NCBI RefSeq assembly: GCF_011745145.1
Contig: NZ_CP050191.1
Location: 4,357,327 to 4,421,326, forward strand
Origin: Mycobacterium sp. DL440
Lineage (GTDB): Bacteria > Actinomycetota > Actinomycetes > Mycobacteriales > Mycobacteriaceae
Length of the DNA stretch: 64,000 bases
Direction of reading: 5' to 3'
In this document: one piece after another, positions 27,528 to 37,195 of the stretch
How the letters are laid out: the number at the start of each line of letters is the position of its first letter
Position numbering within the stretch: position 1 is the stretch's first letter
The notes under the pieces: model-generated
The model's database searches: none
What the model was told of the DNA's origin: nothing
Seen by the model: only the letters and a program-made list of their open reading frames with translations
Program-made: the position numbers and the translations under genes

Positions 27528-27557
27528 TGGGCCAGCCTATGTGTTGGGATCGGTCTC

Positions 27558-28181
27558 ATGAGATCGCGGTACCTGCCCTATGCCAGCAGACCCGGCCGCT
27601 TGTTGGCCCAGTTGTTCAGCGACGTGGCCGTCATCACCTGGACCGCAGTGTGGATATTGGTCGGGATGGCTGTGCATTCAGCGGTGTCGACCATCGCCGA
27701 GGTCGGCAGACAGGTCGAGAGCGGCGCCAACGGGGTTGCTGACAACCTTGGCTCCGCCGGTGACAGCACCGACAGCGTTCCCCTGGTCGGCGACACGCTG
27801 AGCAAGCCGCTACGTGCTGCCAGCGAGGCGGCGCTCGACATTGCCGGCGCCGGCCACAACCTGGACAGCACGGCGAGCTGGCTGGCCTGGGTGCTTGCCC
27901 TGGCGGTGGCCGCCGCACCGATCCTGTTCGTGGCGATGCCCTGGCTGTACCTGCGGGTGCGGTTCTTCCGGCGCAAGTGGACCGCGATCACCCTGGCCTC
28001 GACGGCCGCCGGGGAACAGCTGCTCGCGCTGCGGGCACTGGCGAACCGGCCGCTGGCCAAGCTGACCGCGGTGTCCGATGACCCAGTCGGAGCGTGGCGC
28101 AGTCAAGACCAGCGGGCCATTCGCGGCCTGGCCGCCCTGGAGCTGCGTTCTGCCGGCATGCGTCTGCGCCGCATCGACTGA
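27558..28181 (+). CDS. Conserved mycobacterial membrane protein (Rv0779c type)
   Basis: A 207-residue protein with two membrane segments, FSDVAVITWTAVWILVGMAV near the N-terminus and SWLAWVLALAVAAAPILFVA near residue 120. They flank an external or periplasmic loop rich in Gly/Ser/Asp (NLGSAGDSTDSVPLVGDTLS). The C-terminus is basic (LRSAGMRLRRID). The position, divergent from purC, is the same as Rv0779c. Start ATG at 27558. Function unknown. Confidence 0.78.
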   Translation: MRSRYLPYASRPGRLLAQLFSDVAVITWTAVWILVGMAVHSAVSTIAEVGRQVESGANGVADNLGSAGDSTDSVPLVGDTLSKPLRAASEAALDIAGAGHNLDSTASWLAWVLALAVAAAPILFVAMPWLYLRVRFFRRKWTAITLASTAAGEQLLALRALANRPLAKLTAVSDDPVGAWRSQDQRAIRGLAALELRSAGMRLRRID

Positions 28182-28220
28182 CTTTCCCGGTGATTTGGGT
28201 GATCGCCGAAATCACCTTCG

Positions 28221-28820
28221 CTATCGAGTGCCGTTCAGGCGCCGCAGCCAGCTTCCGAACGAGTGCCGCACGGTCACCGAACCCATCCTGACCCGACCGC
28301 GCACGATGAGGTGCAGCTGGTCCGATGGCGGGCTGGAGCGAACTTTGACCGTGGCGCTTCCCGCGACGGCGTTGACACCGTTGAGATCGGCGGTGGCCGA
28401 GTCGGGCACGATGAGCTCCGTGCTGCTGCAGTAGTCGTCGATGACGATCTCGACCACGGGCCCGGACAGAGTCGCAGAGGTGAAGTCCAGGGTGGTGCTG
28501 CACAGCCGGGTGTTGAGATGCAGGGCCGGCGCCACCCTCCACTGCCCGCGCCGCACGATCGAGGACATCCAGCCCCGCAACTCCTCGGGTGCCACCGCGG
28601 GCCGGTGCGACGTCGGGACGGCCGGGGGCAGGGCCATCGGCAGATCGGCCATCACTGCGCTCAGCTCGCCGCGGGTGCGGGCAGCCAACGCGGCGTCGTA
28701 GCGCTCGCTGAACTCGTCGAGCGTGATCATGCCCTCGGCTACCGCGCGTTCGAGTAGTTGTCCCACCTTCGCGCGCTCGGCGTCGGAGACTCGGAGATGG
28801 TCATTCTGGCCTGAGTCCAT
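28221..28820 (-). CDS. DUF1707 domain protein with LiaF-like C-terminal region
   Basis: A 199-residue protein. The N-terminal DUF1707 module is typical: LRVSDAERAKVGQLLERAVA, then EGMITLDEFSERYDAALAAR and TRGELSAVMADLP. A proline-rich spacer leads to a beta-rich C-terminal half (VVEIVIDDYCSSTELIVPDS, GSATVKVRSSP, HLIVRGRVRMGSVTVRHSFG) resembling the repetitive beta-helix domain of cell-wall stress proteins such as LiaF. No membrane segment. The ATG lies 20 nt inside the 3' end of the TDT transporter gene, in a different frame on the same strand, so the two are probably cotranscribed. Confidence 0.82.
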   Translation of the reverse strand: MDSGQNDHLRVSDAERAKVGQLLERAVAEGMITLDEFSERYDAALAARTRGELSAVMADLPMALPPAVPTSHRPAVAPEELRGWMSSIVRRGQWRVAPALHLNTRLCSTTLDFTSATLSGPVVEIVIDDYCSSTELIVPDSATADLNGVNAVAGSATVKVRSSPPSDQLHLIVRGRVRMGSVTVRHSFGSWLRRLNGTR

Positions 28821-29715
28821 GTACCGAGGTTAGGCGAATGACGCGCCGGACCAGGATGCCGACCACCAGCAGCCACGCCACGAATGCGATCCAGAAGAAC
28901 ACATGTGATACGACAATCAGTGCATTCCAACCGGTTTCGACAGTCAGGCCATAGGCGGTCACCGAGTACATGCCCAGCGGGAACACTGCCGGCCAGTCGA
29001 GCATCTGACGCCAGCTGGTGATGGCCAGAGGCAGGATCTGCACTGTCGCGACGGCGAACGTCACGAGGGTGAGCCCGCGCACCGTATCGGCGAACGGGCC
29101 GGGAGACAGCCCGACGTGGATGTGCTCACCGGCCAGTGTGGCGATGGCAATGCCACCCATCAGGATCCAGTGATCGGGTGGGACGTTGCGCCGGACCTCG
29201 GGCTCTGCCAGTGCCCGCCACGCGATGAGCCCGGTCATCAGGCAGTACAGGCCCAAGGCGGCCACCCAGAAGATGAACGCCCAGAACATGATTCCCTCAA
29301 CCATGAACACCAGCGACAGCGCCGACGTCCCGACGCTGGCCAGCTCCCAGGTGCCACGTGCACGATCCCGCAGGCCGGCGAGGCCCAGCCTCCGCATCCG
29401 CACCAGCAGCATCGGGGTCAGCGACAGCCAGCCGGCGAGGCCCATCGCCCCCAGAATCCACAGCGCCGGCCGATACTCGGCGAATCGGGCGGCCACCACC
29501 GCGCACGCCGCCACGTAGGTGAACAGTCCGACGATCGTGTCGATGCTCCGCAGATCAAAGGATCGCCGGCGGGTTGCCACCAGGTACATCAGCACCGGCA
29601 GCCCGAGAGCCGCGAGTACCGCCAGCGGCCAACTGATGACGCCGTAACCGTGCTGCACGGCGGAGATCGACACAATGCCGGTCGCCATCACCGCGGCAAA
29701 TGCCTCGGGTTTCAC
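28801..29715 (-). CDS. TDT-family transporter (TehA/Mae1-like)
   Basis: A 304-residue membrane protein with about ten helices. The opening [20 protein letters not shown] carries the conserved (A)FAxVMATGI motif of the tellurite-resistance/dicarboxylate transporter family. Later segments include [20 protein letters not shown]. The GTG at 29715 overlaps the cyp126 stop by 4 nt (GTGA), favouring it over the upstream in-frame start at 29772. Family substrates include C4-dicarboxylates, sulfite and tellurite; the actual one is unknown. It sits in the run purB-cyp126-TDT-DUF1707. Confidence 0.86.
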   Translation of the reverse strand: MKPEAFAAVMATGIVSISAVQHGYGVISWPLAVLAALGLPVLMYLVATRRRSFDLRSIDTIVGLFTYVAACAVVAARFAEYRPALWILGAMGLAGWLSLTPMLLVRMRRLGLAGLRDRARGTWELASVGTSALSLVFMVEGIMFWAFIFWVAALGLYCLMTGLIAWRALAEPEVRRNVPPDHWILMGGIAIATLAGEHIHVGLSPGPFADTVRGLTLVTFAVATVQILPLAITSWRQMLDWPAVFPLGMYSVTAYGLTVETGWNALIVVSHVFFWIAFVAWLLVVGILVRRVIRLTSVHGLRPE

Positions 29716-30935
29716 GCCCCGAGCTCCACCACCAGATGCCGGATGCCGGTGTGCCGGTTGCTGCGGGTCCACTCGACGGGCTTGACCAGGCGGGCGCTGT
29801 CGAAGCGGGCCAGCAGCTCCTCGAACAACACCCGTAGCTCCAGCCGGGCCAGGTTGGCACCCAGGCAGTAATGGATGCCGTAGCCGAAACCCAAGTGCGG
29901 ATTGGGTTTACGGGTGATGTCGAAAACATCCGCCCGCTCGAACACCAGCGGATCCCGGTTCGCCGAGCCCTCCCAGACCTGCACCTTCTGCCCGGCCTCG
30001 ATGTCGCATCCGCCCAAGGACACGGCACGGGTGGCGGTGCGCCGCTTGGACGGTGACGGCGAACTCCAGCGCACCATCTCCTCGATGGCGGTGGGTAGTT
30101 CCCCGAGATCGTCACGCAGCAAGGCCATCTGCGAAGGGTTTTCGATCAGTGCCAGCAGCCCGCCCGCCACCGAGTTGCGGGTGGTCTCGGCGCCCGCGCT
30201 GAACAGCAGGCTGAAGAACAGATACAGCTCCAAATCAGATAGAGCCGCCGCTTCATCATCGCGAAAGGCGTTGGCCACCACCGAGAGCATGTCGTCGGTC
30301 GGCTGGGCGCGTTTGGCCGCAATCAACTCGGAGCCGTAGGTGTACATCCGCGAACCGGCCTCTTCGACGGACATCTGCGGCATAGCCGCCGAGCGTGAAC
30401 CGCCGAAGTCGAACTGCGGCTCGATCGCATGGAACAGCCAATGCCGTTCGGATTCGGGCACTCCCAGCAGTATGCAGATCATCTGCATGGGCAGTTCGGC
30501 GGCCACGTCGACCAGGAAATCAAACCCCACGCCAGGCTCGATCCCGTCGAGTAGCCGGCGCGTGCGAGTCCTCAGATCGTCTTCGACTCGCCGGATCATG
30601 CGCGGGGTGAGCCCGGAGCTGACCAGCCGGCGGATCTCGGAATGCCGCGGGTCGTCCATCATGTTGAGCACCTGCCCGGCGATGGACAGGTCTTGGAGCA
30701 GGGTGCCGCCGTAGGGCCGGTCGCCACCGGTGACCGAGGAGAAGGTTTCCGCGTCCCGCAGTACCGCAAGGGTTTCGGCGTGGGTTGCCACCGACCAGAA
30801 GCCCTCACCGTCCGGAGTGTGTTCCGTCGGAGAGTGCCAGTACACCGGCGCCTCGCGACGGTGCACGTCGAACAACTCGTGCGGGAAACCGGCAGCGAAA
30901 TTGTCCAGATCGGTGAGGTCGGCCACCAACGTCAC
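29712..30935 (-). CDS. cyp126: Cytochrome P450, CYP126 family
   Basis: A 407-residue soluble P450. The oxygen-binding I-helix motif is [15 protein letters not shown], the K-helix is IEEMVRW, and the haem loop [17 protein letters not shown] places the thiolate at Cys357. M. tuberculosis cyp126 (Rv0778) has the same position next to purB. The GTG start overlaps the purB stop (GTGA at 30935-30932). The physiological substrate of CYP126 is not established. Redox partners may come from the ferredoxin at 52992 or elsewhere. Confidence 0.92.
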   Translation of the reverse strand: MTLVADLTDLDNFAAGFPHELFDVHRREAPVYWHSPTEHTPDGEGFWSVATHAETLAVLRDAETFSSVTGGDRPYGGTLLQDLSIAGQVLNMMDDPRHSEIRRLVSSGLTPRMIRRVEDDLRTRTRRLLDGIEPGVGFDFLVDVAAELPMQMICILLGVPESERHWLFHAIEPQFDFGGSRSAAMPQMSVEEAGSRMYTYGSELIAAKRAQPTDDMLSVVANAFRDDEAAALSDLELYLFFSLLFSAGAETTRNSVAGGLLALIENPSQMALLRDDLGELPTAIEEMVRWSSPSPSKRRTATRAVSLGGCDIEAGQKVQVWEGSANRDPLVFERADVFDITRKPNPHLGFGYGIHYCLGANLARLELRVLFEELLARFDSARLVKPVEWTRSNRHTGIRHLVVELGA

Positions 30936-32350
30936 AAGATGGCACCCGAGGTGTACTTGGCGGCCTCCGGGTAGCGGCTGACCAGTTCGTCGACGGCTGC
31001 GACGACTCCGTCGACCTGGGCCCCGGCCGCTCCGGTGAAGGCCTGCTTGTCGGCCAGCGCGGCCTCCAGGGCGGCCCGGTCCAGCGGCAGCCGCGGGTCG
31101 CCGGCCAGACGGTCCAGCAGGTCGGGTTCGAGACCGCGCTCACGCATGCCCAGCGCGACGGCGACGGCGTGTTCCTTGATCACCTCGTGGGCGGTTTCGC
31201 GGCCCACCCCGGCCCGCACCGCGGCGATCAGGATGCGTGTGGTGGCCAGGAACGGCAGGTAGCGGTCCAGCTCGCGCTGGATCACGGCCGGGTAGGCGCC
31301 GAACTCGTCGAGCACGGTCAGGAACGTCTCGGTTTGCCCGTCGACGGCGAAGAACCCGTCCGGCAGCGCGACGCGGCGCACCACCGAGCAGAACACGTCG
31401 CCCTCGTTCCACTGCGCACCGGCCAACTCGGCGGCCATCGAGGCATATCCGCGCAGCACCACCTGCAGGCCGTTGACCCGCTCACACGAGCGGGTGTTCA
31501 TCTTGTGCGGCATGGCCGAGGAGCCGACCTGCCCGGGCGCGAAACCCTCGGTGACCAGTTCGTGGCCGGCCATCAGCCGGATGGTGTGCGCCAGCGAGGA
31601 CGGGCCGGCCCCCACCTGCACCAGCGCCGAGAGCACGTCGTGGTCCAGCGAGCGGGGGTACACCTGCCCAACGCTGGTGAAAACGTCTGTGAATCCCAGA
31701 AATTGGGCAACCCGACGCTCCAGCTCGGCCAGTTTGTCGGTGTCCCCGTCGAAGAGGTCGAGCATGTCCTGGGCGGTGCCCATCGGACCCTTGATACCGC
31801 GCAGCGGGTAGCGGTCGATCAGCTCACGCAGCCGGGTCAACGCCAGCAGAGTCTCCTCGGCCGCCGAGGCGAACCGCTTGCCCAGCGTGGTGGCCTGGGC
31901 GGCCACATTGTGCGACCGGCCCGCCATCACCACGTCGCGGTAGACGACGGACCGCTCGGCCAGTCGGGCGACGACGGCGACACCGTGGGCGAATACCAGC
32001 TCCAGGGAGCGGCGGATCTGCAGCTGCTCGACGTTCTCGGTGAGGTCGCGGCTCGTCATGCCCTTGTGCACGTGCTCGTGGCCGGCCAGCGCGTTGAACT
32101 CCTCGATGCGCGCCTTGACGTCGTGGCGGGTGACGCGCTCGCGGGCCGCGATCGAGGCGAGGTCGACGTTCTCCAGGACGCGCTCGTAGTCGTCGACCAC
32201 GCCGTCGGGAACCGCGACACCCAGCTCTGCCTGCGCACGCAGCACGGCGAGCCAGAGTCGCCGTTCGGCGACGATCTTGGCCTCCGGCGACCAGATCGCG
32301 ACCATTTCGTCGCTCGCGTAGCGGTTGGCCAGAACATTCGGGATCGTCAC
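30932..32350 (-). CDS. purB: Adenylosuccinate lyase
   Basis: PurB removes fumarate from SAICAR and from adenylosuccinate, so it works in both the IMP and AMP branches. It is 472 aa from the GTG at 32350 ([20 protein letters not shown]). Family motifs: [20 protein letters not shown] (catalytic His region), [20 protein letters not shown] and the signature loop [20 protein letters not shown] with the catalytic serine. A slightly longer start at 32356 is possible but less conserved. It heads a 4-nt-overlap chain with cyp126 and the TDT transporter. Confidence 0.97.
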   Translation of the reverse strand: MTIPNVLANRYASDEMVAIWSPEAKIVAERRLWLAVLRAQAELGVAVPDGVVDDYERVLENVDLASIAARERVTRHDVKARIEEFNALAGHEHVHKGMTSRDLTENVEQLQIRRSLELVFAHGVAVVARLAERSVVYRDVVMAGRSHNVAAQATTLGKRFASAAEETLLALTRLRELIDRYPLRGIKGPMGTAQDMLDLFDGDTDKLAELERRVAQFLGFTDVFTSVGQVYPRSLDHDVLSALVQVGAGPSSLAHTIRLMAGHELVTEGFAPGQVGSSAMPHKMNTRSCERVNGLQVVLRGYASMAAELAGAQWNEGDVFCSVVRRVALPDGFFAVDGQTETFLTVLDEFGAYPAVIQRELDRYLPFLATTRILIAAVRAGVGRETAHEVIKEHAVAVALGMRERGLEPDLLDRLAGDPRLPLDRAALEAALADKQAFTGAAGAQVDGVVAAVDELVSRYPEAAKYTSGAIL

Positions 32351-32400
32351 GAACACACAGCTTACGGCCCGGGCCGGGGTACCAATGAGACAGTGGACGG

Positions 32401-34125
32401 ATGTACTTCGTCGGGCTCGACCTCGCGTGGGGCGAGAAGAATCAGACGGGTGTCGCTGTCATCGACTCCAGTGGCCGGGTCCTTCACGTGGGCGTGGCGC
32501 AGGACGACGACGACATAAGGGCGGCGATCGAGCCCTACATCAGCGGCGACTGTCTGGTTGCCATCGATGCGCCGCTCATCGTGAAGAACCCGACGGGCCA
32601 CCGGCCGTGTGAGCGGGATCTCAACCGGGATTTCCAGCGGTTCGACGCCGGGGCGCGCCCGGCGTTCACCGAGCGGCCCGAGTTCAAGCATCCGCGCGGC
32701 GCGCGTATCGCGTCGGCACTGGGCCTGGACCTGGATCCGTCGTCGCCGTCGAATCGGCGCGCGATCGAGGTCTACCCGCACCCGGCGACCATCGTGCTGT
32801 TCGGGCTCGACAAGACCTTGAAGTACAAGCGCGGCGCCTTCGGCGACCGGCAGCGCGAGCTGCTGCGGTTGATGACATTGATCGAGGAGCTCGACACGGC
32901 GACGCCGAGGCTGCGGGCGAACCGCAATGTCAACTGGGTGGAGCTGCGCAAGCGGATCGAGGCAGCCACCCGGCCGGGCCAGCTCGACCGGGACGAGGAT
33001 CCCGTCGACGCCATGCTCTGTGCCTACATCGCGTTGTACTGGTACGACCGGCCGGAGGATGTGACGATCTACGGCGACGTCGCCTCGGGTTACATCGTCA
33101 CCCCGTCCCTGCCCGTAACGCGCCTGCCTAGACCCCGACCCGCACCGGTCAGCGACGCGGCACCCTCGACGGCGGTCGCCGAGTACGGGGCCCGCCGCCC
33201 GGACCTGGTGGCCGCCACCGAGCAGTACCTCAAACTGGTCACCGGGCTGCTCGACGAGGCGGGCATCAACTACCTGAGCATCACGGCACGTACCAAGAGC
33301 ATCGATTCGTTCGCCGCGAAAGCCACCCGGCGTGCCCCCGATGGCACACGGATGTACAGCGATCCGTTGGTGGAGATCACCGATCAGGTGGGCCTGCGCG
33401 TCATCACCTATCTGCGTGAGGACGTCGACGCGGTGGCCAACCTGCTGGCCGAGGAGATGCGGCTGCTCGACGACCAGGACATGGGTCTGCAGACCGCCAG
33501 GCAGGGCCGGTGGGGCTATGCGAGCCGGCATCTACTGTTCGGGGTCGAGGGCGAACAGTATCCGGCATCCATCCAAGTGCGGACCGTGCTGCAGCACGCG
33601 TGGGCCGAGTTCGAGCATGACGTGCGATACAAGGGTTCGATCCCGCCTGAGCACGTCAGCGAGCTGGACCGCCGATTCACGTTGGCAGCCGGGCTTCTGG
33701 AACTGGCCGACCGTGAGTTCACCGAGATCCGGGAACGCCTGCGGCTGACCATGACCGAGGGGGAGGAGGCCGAATCCCCGGAGTTCTCCAGGGACTCACG
33801 CATCGCCACCCCGGTGCTGGCCACCTATCTGGGCAACCGTTTCGCCGATGCCGGCTGGTCGCGCACCGACCACTACGGGTGGATCTCCGGGCTGCTGCTC
33901 GAACTCGGCATCACGTCACTGGAAGCGCTTACCGGCGTGCTGGACTCGGTGGACACCGACGAGATCAACCGGCTCATGGACTACCGATACCCGCCCGGCG
34001 CGGTGCGTCGACTCGATGACGCGTTGTTGGCCGTGTTCGACGACCGCTACCTCGGTCTCGACGGCAATGCGCACCGGGTTGCATTGCTGCAGAACCGGAT
34101 TGCGAAACTTCGCACCGAATCCTAG
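32401..34125 (+). CDS. relZ: RelZ: DUF429 (RNase HII-like) fused to (p)ppGpp synthetase domain
   Basis: A 574-residue two-domain protein. Residues 1 to about 235 are a DUF429 RNase-H-like domain: MYFVGLDLAWGEKNQTGVAV with acidic residues, CLVAIDAPLIVKNPTGHRPC, EVYPHPATI and EDPVDAMLCAYIALYW. From about 270 to 440 lies a RelA/SpoT synthetase domain: LSITARTKSIDSFAAKATR, DQVGLRVITYLREDVDAVAN and the SIQVRTVLQHAWAEFEHDVR element near residues 390-409. A helical tail completes it. The same fusion in M. smegmatis (MS_RHII-RSD/RelZ, MSMEG_5849) has reported RNase HII and (p)ppGpp synthetase activities. It is divergent from purB (50 bp) and overlaps the APC permease stop by 4 nt. Confidence 0.93.
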   Translation: MYFVGLDLAWGEKNQTGVAVIDSSGRVLHVGVAQDDDDIRAAIEPYISGDCLVAIDAPLIVKNPTGHRPCERDLNRDFQRFDAGARPAFTERPEFKHPRGARIASALGLDLDPSSPSNRRAIEVYPHPATIVLFGLDKTLKYKRGAFGDRQRELLRLMTLIEELDTATPRLRANRNVNWVELRKRIEAATRPGQLDRDEDPVDAMLCAYIALYWYDRPEDVTIYGDVASGYIVTPSLPVTRLPRPRPAPVSDAAPSTAVAEYGARRPDLVAATEQYLKLVTGLLDEAGINYLSITARTKSIDSFAAKATRRAPDGTRMYSDPLVEITDQVGLRVITYLREDVDAVANLLAEEMRLLDDQDMGLQTARQGRWGYASRHLLFGVEGEQYPASIQVRTVLQHAWAEFEHDVRYKGSIPPEHVSELDRRFTLAAGLLELADREFTEIRERLRLTMTEGEEAESPEFSRDSRIATPVLATYLGNRFADAGWSRTDHYGWISGLLLELGITSLEALTGVLDSVDTDEINRLMDYRYPPGAVRRLDDALLAVFDDRYLGLDGNAHRVALLQNRIAKLRTES

Positions 34126-35576
34126 GGAGCGTCACCGAGGTGGGTGGGGTCGGTGATGCCGGCCCCACGAATGCCGAGTTGCCGATTGATCACCATGGTG
34201 ATGCCGAACAGTACGACTCCGGTGACGACGAGCGCCAGGGCGAGGATGTACTGCTCCGCCGGCCGTCCCGAGGTGGGCAGCACCAGATACAGCGAGGCGA
34301 CGACGCCGACGACGGGCAGCACGGTCGGAGTCTTGAAGTGGCCGCCCCCTTTTCGGACATCGCGGCGCAGCACCAGCACCGCCACGTTGACGACCGAGAA
34401 GACCGCGAGCAGCAGCAGCGATGTGGTGCCGCCGAGGATCGCGACGGTGTCCCCGCTCGCGAACGCCGACACGTAGAAGATGAGTCCGAACGCGATGAGT
34501 GTGGTGAACATGATCGCCACCCACGGCGTGTGGCGCTTCGGATGCACCGCGCCGAGCATCGGCGGCAACACATGCTGGCGGGCCATGCCGTAGATCAACC
34601 GACTGGCCATCAGCATGTTGATCAACGCGGTGTTGGACACCGCGAACATCGAGATGATCGGCAGGATGTTTGAGAACGGAAGGCCCGGCGCCGCGGCTTC
34701 CATCACCTTCACCAGCGGGGACGAGTCAGACTCGGCAAGTGTTCCGACCGGTACCAGTGCGACCGCGATGATGGCGACGACGACGTAGACCAGGCCGGCG
34801 ATACCCAGACCGGTCAACAGCACCTTCGGGAAGATCCGCACCGGATCCTTGGTCTCCTCAGCCATGTTGACCGAGTCCTCGAATCCGACCATCGCGAAGA
34901 ACGCCAGCGACGTCGCAGCGGTCACCGCGACGAAGGCATTCTTCTCACCGGAGGTGTCGAAGGCGACGACGCGGGAGAAGTCGACATCCACCCCGCTGAC
35001 GATGGCCCACAATCCGACCACGACCACGATCACCAGGCCGGTGATCTCGATGAACGTCAGAACCACGTTCAGCTTGACGCTCTCGCTGACTCCCCGCAGA
35101 TTCACCGCGGCGATCAGGGCCATGAACAGCAGAGCCAGCAGGACGACTCCGACCACTTTGAGGCTGGCCACGTGATCGGCGTAGAACTGCCCGAGATTGA
35201 CCTCGACCGCATCGAAGAAGCTGATCGCGAAGAACCTCGAAGCCGTTGAGGCCGAGGTGATTCCGGAGCACATGACGATGAAGGCCACCAGGAAGGTGAC
35301 GAACTGGATGCCAAATGCCTTGTGCGCGTAGAGCGCTGCACCCGCCGCTTGCGGATACTTGGTGACCAGCTCGAGATAGCTGAATGCGGTGATGGTGGCG
35401 ATCAGGAAGGCCGCGAGGAAGGGAACCCAGGCGGCGCCGCCAACTTCCTTGGCGACCTGCCCGGTCAGCGCATACACACCGGTGCCGAGGATGTCTCCGA
35501 CGACGAACAGCAGTAACAGTCCGGGACCCATCACCCGCTTGAGCTGTGGCTCCTCCGCGGTTGTGGGTTGCGACAT
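34122..35576 (-). CDS. APC-family amino acid permease
   Basis: A 484-residue transporter with about 12 helices. The first helix has the glycine motif GPGLLLLFVVGDILGTGVYA; helix 3 is FSYLELVTKYPQAAGAALYA; helix 6 has FFAMVGFEDSVNMAEETKDP with the classic FxGFexxxxxaEE pattern of amino acid permeases. A soluble tail ends at 34122. The TetR gene starting at 36225 is upstream on the same strand, with 10 bp between the genes, suggesting an operon where the regulator controls uptake. Confidence 0.9.
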   Translation of the reverse strand: MSQPTTAEEPQLKRVMGPGLLLLFVVGDILGTGVYALTGQVAKEVGGAAWVPFLAAFLIATITAFSYLELVTKYPQAAGAALYAHKAFGIQFVTFLVAFIVMCSGITSASTASRFFAISFFDAVEVNLGQFYADHVASLKVVGVVLLALLFMALIAAVNLRGVSESVKLNVVLTFIEITGLVIVVVVGLWAIVSGVDVDFSRVVAFDTSGEKNAFVAVTAATSLAFFAMVGFEDSVNMAEETKDPVRIFPKVLLTGLGIAGLVYVVVAIIAVALVPVGTLAESDSSPLVKVMEAAAPGLPFSNILPIISMFAVSNTALINMLMASRLIYGMARQHVLPPMLGAVHPKRHTPWVAIMFTTLIAFGLIFYVSAFASGDTVAILGGTTSLLLLAVFSVVNVAVLVLRRDVRKGGGHFKTPTVLPVVGVVASLYLVLPTSGRPAEQYILALALVVTGVVLFGITMVINRQLGIRGAGITDPTHLGDAP

Positions 35577-35586
35577 TCCCCCTCCT

Positions 35587-36225
35587 TCAGCCGGTCAGAC
35601 GCGTCCCCGCCTGCTCGTCGACGGGCGCAAGGACGTCGATCACGTCGATTAACGTGGCGCGGGCGTTGACTCTGGCCCCTTCGCCTTCGTCCACCAACGA
35701 TGCAACCACGGCTCCATCGACGGCGCACACCAGGGCGGTGACCAATTCGGCTCGCACCGAGCGGCCCGAGCGTTCCACCACCTCAAGCACCGCATCGGTG
35801 CGCTGTTGCAGGATGCGACGTTGGATGTCGCGCAGCCCGGGCTGTCGGGCGCAGGCGATATAGCGCTCGTAGCGCGAGATCAACTCCTCGCTTCCCGGCC
35901 GCTCCAGAGATTCTCCCAGCAACAAATCGACCAGGACGCCGGCGGTCGACTCGGCACCGCGACGCCGCCGCGACAGGTTGGCCACACCGACCTTCAGTTG
36001 TTCGGCCTCCCGGGTTCCGATGTATTCCACGGCCTTCCCGATGAGGTCGTCGAGAGACGAGAAGTAGTACGTCGTAGAGGCCAACGGCAGGCCGGCCCGG
36101 CGCGCGACGGCACGATGCCGGACGGCGTCGAAACCGCCTTCACAAAGCAACTCAGCGGCCGCCCTGACGAGGGCGTACCGCCGACGCTCCCCTTTAGGGG
36201 TGACCGCTGCCGTCACCTTCCACAT
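35587..36225 (-). CDS. TetR-family transcriptional regulator (Rv0775-like position)
   Basis: A 212-residue regulator with helix-turn-helix VRHRAVARRAGLPLASTTYY followed by YFSSLDDLIGKAVEYIG. The start at 36225 (MWKVTAAVTPKGERRRYALV) could be shortened to an internal GTG. It probably controls the downstream amino-acid permease. The region upstream is shared with the divergent Tat-exported esterase (125 bp). Confidence 0.88.
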   Translation of the reverse strand: MWKVTAAVTPKGERRRYALVRAAAELLCEGGFDAVRHRAVARRAGLPLASTTYYFSSLDDLIGKAVEYIGTREAEQLKVGVANLSRRRRGAESTAGVLVDLLLGESLERPGSEELISRYERYIACARQPGLRDIQRRILQQRTDAVLEVVERSGRSVRAELVTALVCAVDGAVVASLVDEGEGARVNARATLIDVIDVLAPVDEQAGTRLTG

Positions 36226-36350
36226 GCTGCCAGCACGGTCCCGTCCACATCGGGCTTTCGGTCAATCATCAGGCTCTACTCAGGTTTTTTAGCGCGCCGG
36301 CGTTGCCGCGAGAACGCCGCTGACCGATGCCTTTGTCGGGCGATGGCAAG

Positions 36351-37184
36351 ATGGCCCGCATGCCCAACTTGAGCCGTCGCGCAGTCTTGCGCCTCGGCGT
36401 CGGTGCGGCCGCCGGCGCCGCCGGCGCCTTCGCCCTCGCCTCCGCCCCGGGTTCGATGGCCAGCCCCGTCGCAGCGCCCACGATGACGAGCGGCTCGTTC
36501 ACCTCGGCCGCCCGCGGCGGGACGAACACCAACTGGGCCATCGCGCGCCCGCCGGGCCAAACCGGCAAACTCCGTCCGGTCATCGCCCTGCACGGCAAAG
36601 GTCAGGATGCCGCCGGTGTGATGGCCGGAGGCGTCGAGCACGGCCTGGCCGAGGCGGTGGCGGCCGGGTTGCCACCGTTCGCGGTGGTCGCCGTCGACGG
36701 TGGTGGAAGTTATTGGCACAAGCGCGCATCCGGGGAGGACTCGGGCGCGATGGTGCTCGACGAGCTGATCCCGATACTCGGCGATCAGGGCCTGGACACC
36801 TCGCGGGTGGGCTTCCTGGGCTGGTCGATGGGCGGCTATGGCGCACTGCTGCTGGGTTCGCGCCTGGGACCTGCGCGCACGGCCGCGATCTGTGCGGTCA
36901 GCCCGGCGCTCTGGACGTCGTCGGGTGCCGCAGCGCCGGGGGCCTTCGACAGCGCAGCCGATTACGCCGCCAACAGCGTCTGGGGCCAGCCCGCGCTGGG
37001 ATCGATTCCGATCCGGATCGATTGCGGCAACAGTGATCCGTTCTATTCGGCCACCAAGCAGTTCATCTCCGAACTGCCCAATCCTCCAGCCGGCGGCTTC
37101 TCCCCCGGTGGGCACGACGGCAGCTTCTGGAGTTCGCAACTGCCCGCCGAGATCTCCTGGATGGCCCCGCTGCTGGTCGCCTGA
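36351..37184 (+). CDS. Tat-exported alpha/beta-hydrolase esterase (Rv0774c type)
   Basis: A 277-residue secreted esterase. A twin-arginine signal (PNLSRRAVLRLGVGAAAGAA) precedes the mature protein. The oxyanion/early strand is RPVIALHGKGQDAAGV, the nucleophile elbow is VGFLGWSMGGYGALLLG and the catalytic histidine is in FSPGGHDGSFWSSQL; the acid is probably Asp in RIDCGNSDPFYS. The M. tuberculosis counterpart Rv0774c is described as an iron-responsive extracellular esterase. Start ATG at 36351; alternatives at 36327 and 36360. Convergent with purD, 11 bp apart. Confidence 0.88.
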   Translation: MARMPNLSRRAVLRLGVGAAAGAAGAFALASAPGSMASPVAAPTMTSGSFTSAARGGTNTNWAIARPPGQTGKLRPVIALHGKGQDAAGVMAGGVEHGLAEAVAAGLPPFAVVAVDGGGSYWHKRASGEDSGAMVLDELIPILGDQGLDTSRVGFLGWSMGGYGALLLGSRLGPARTAAICAVSPALWTSSGAAAPGAFDSAADYAANSVWGQPALGSIPIRIDCGNSDPFYSATKQFISELPNPPAGGFSPGGHDGSFWSSQLPAEISWMAPLLVA

Positions 37185-37195
37185 CTCTCACGGCG

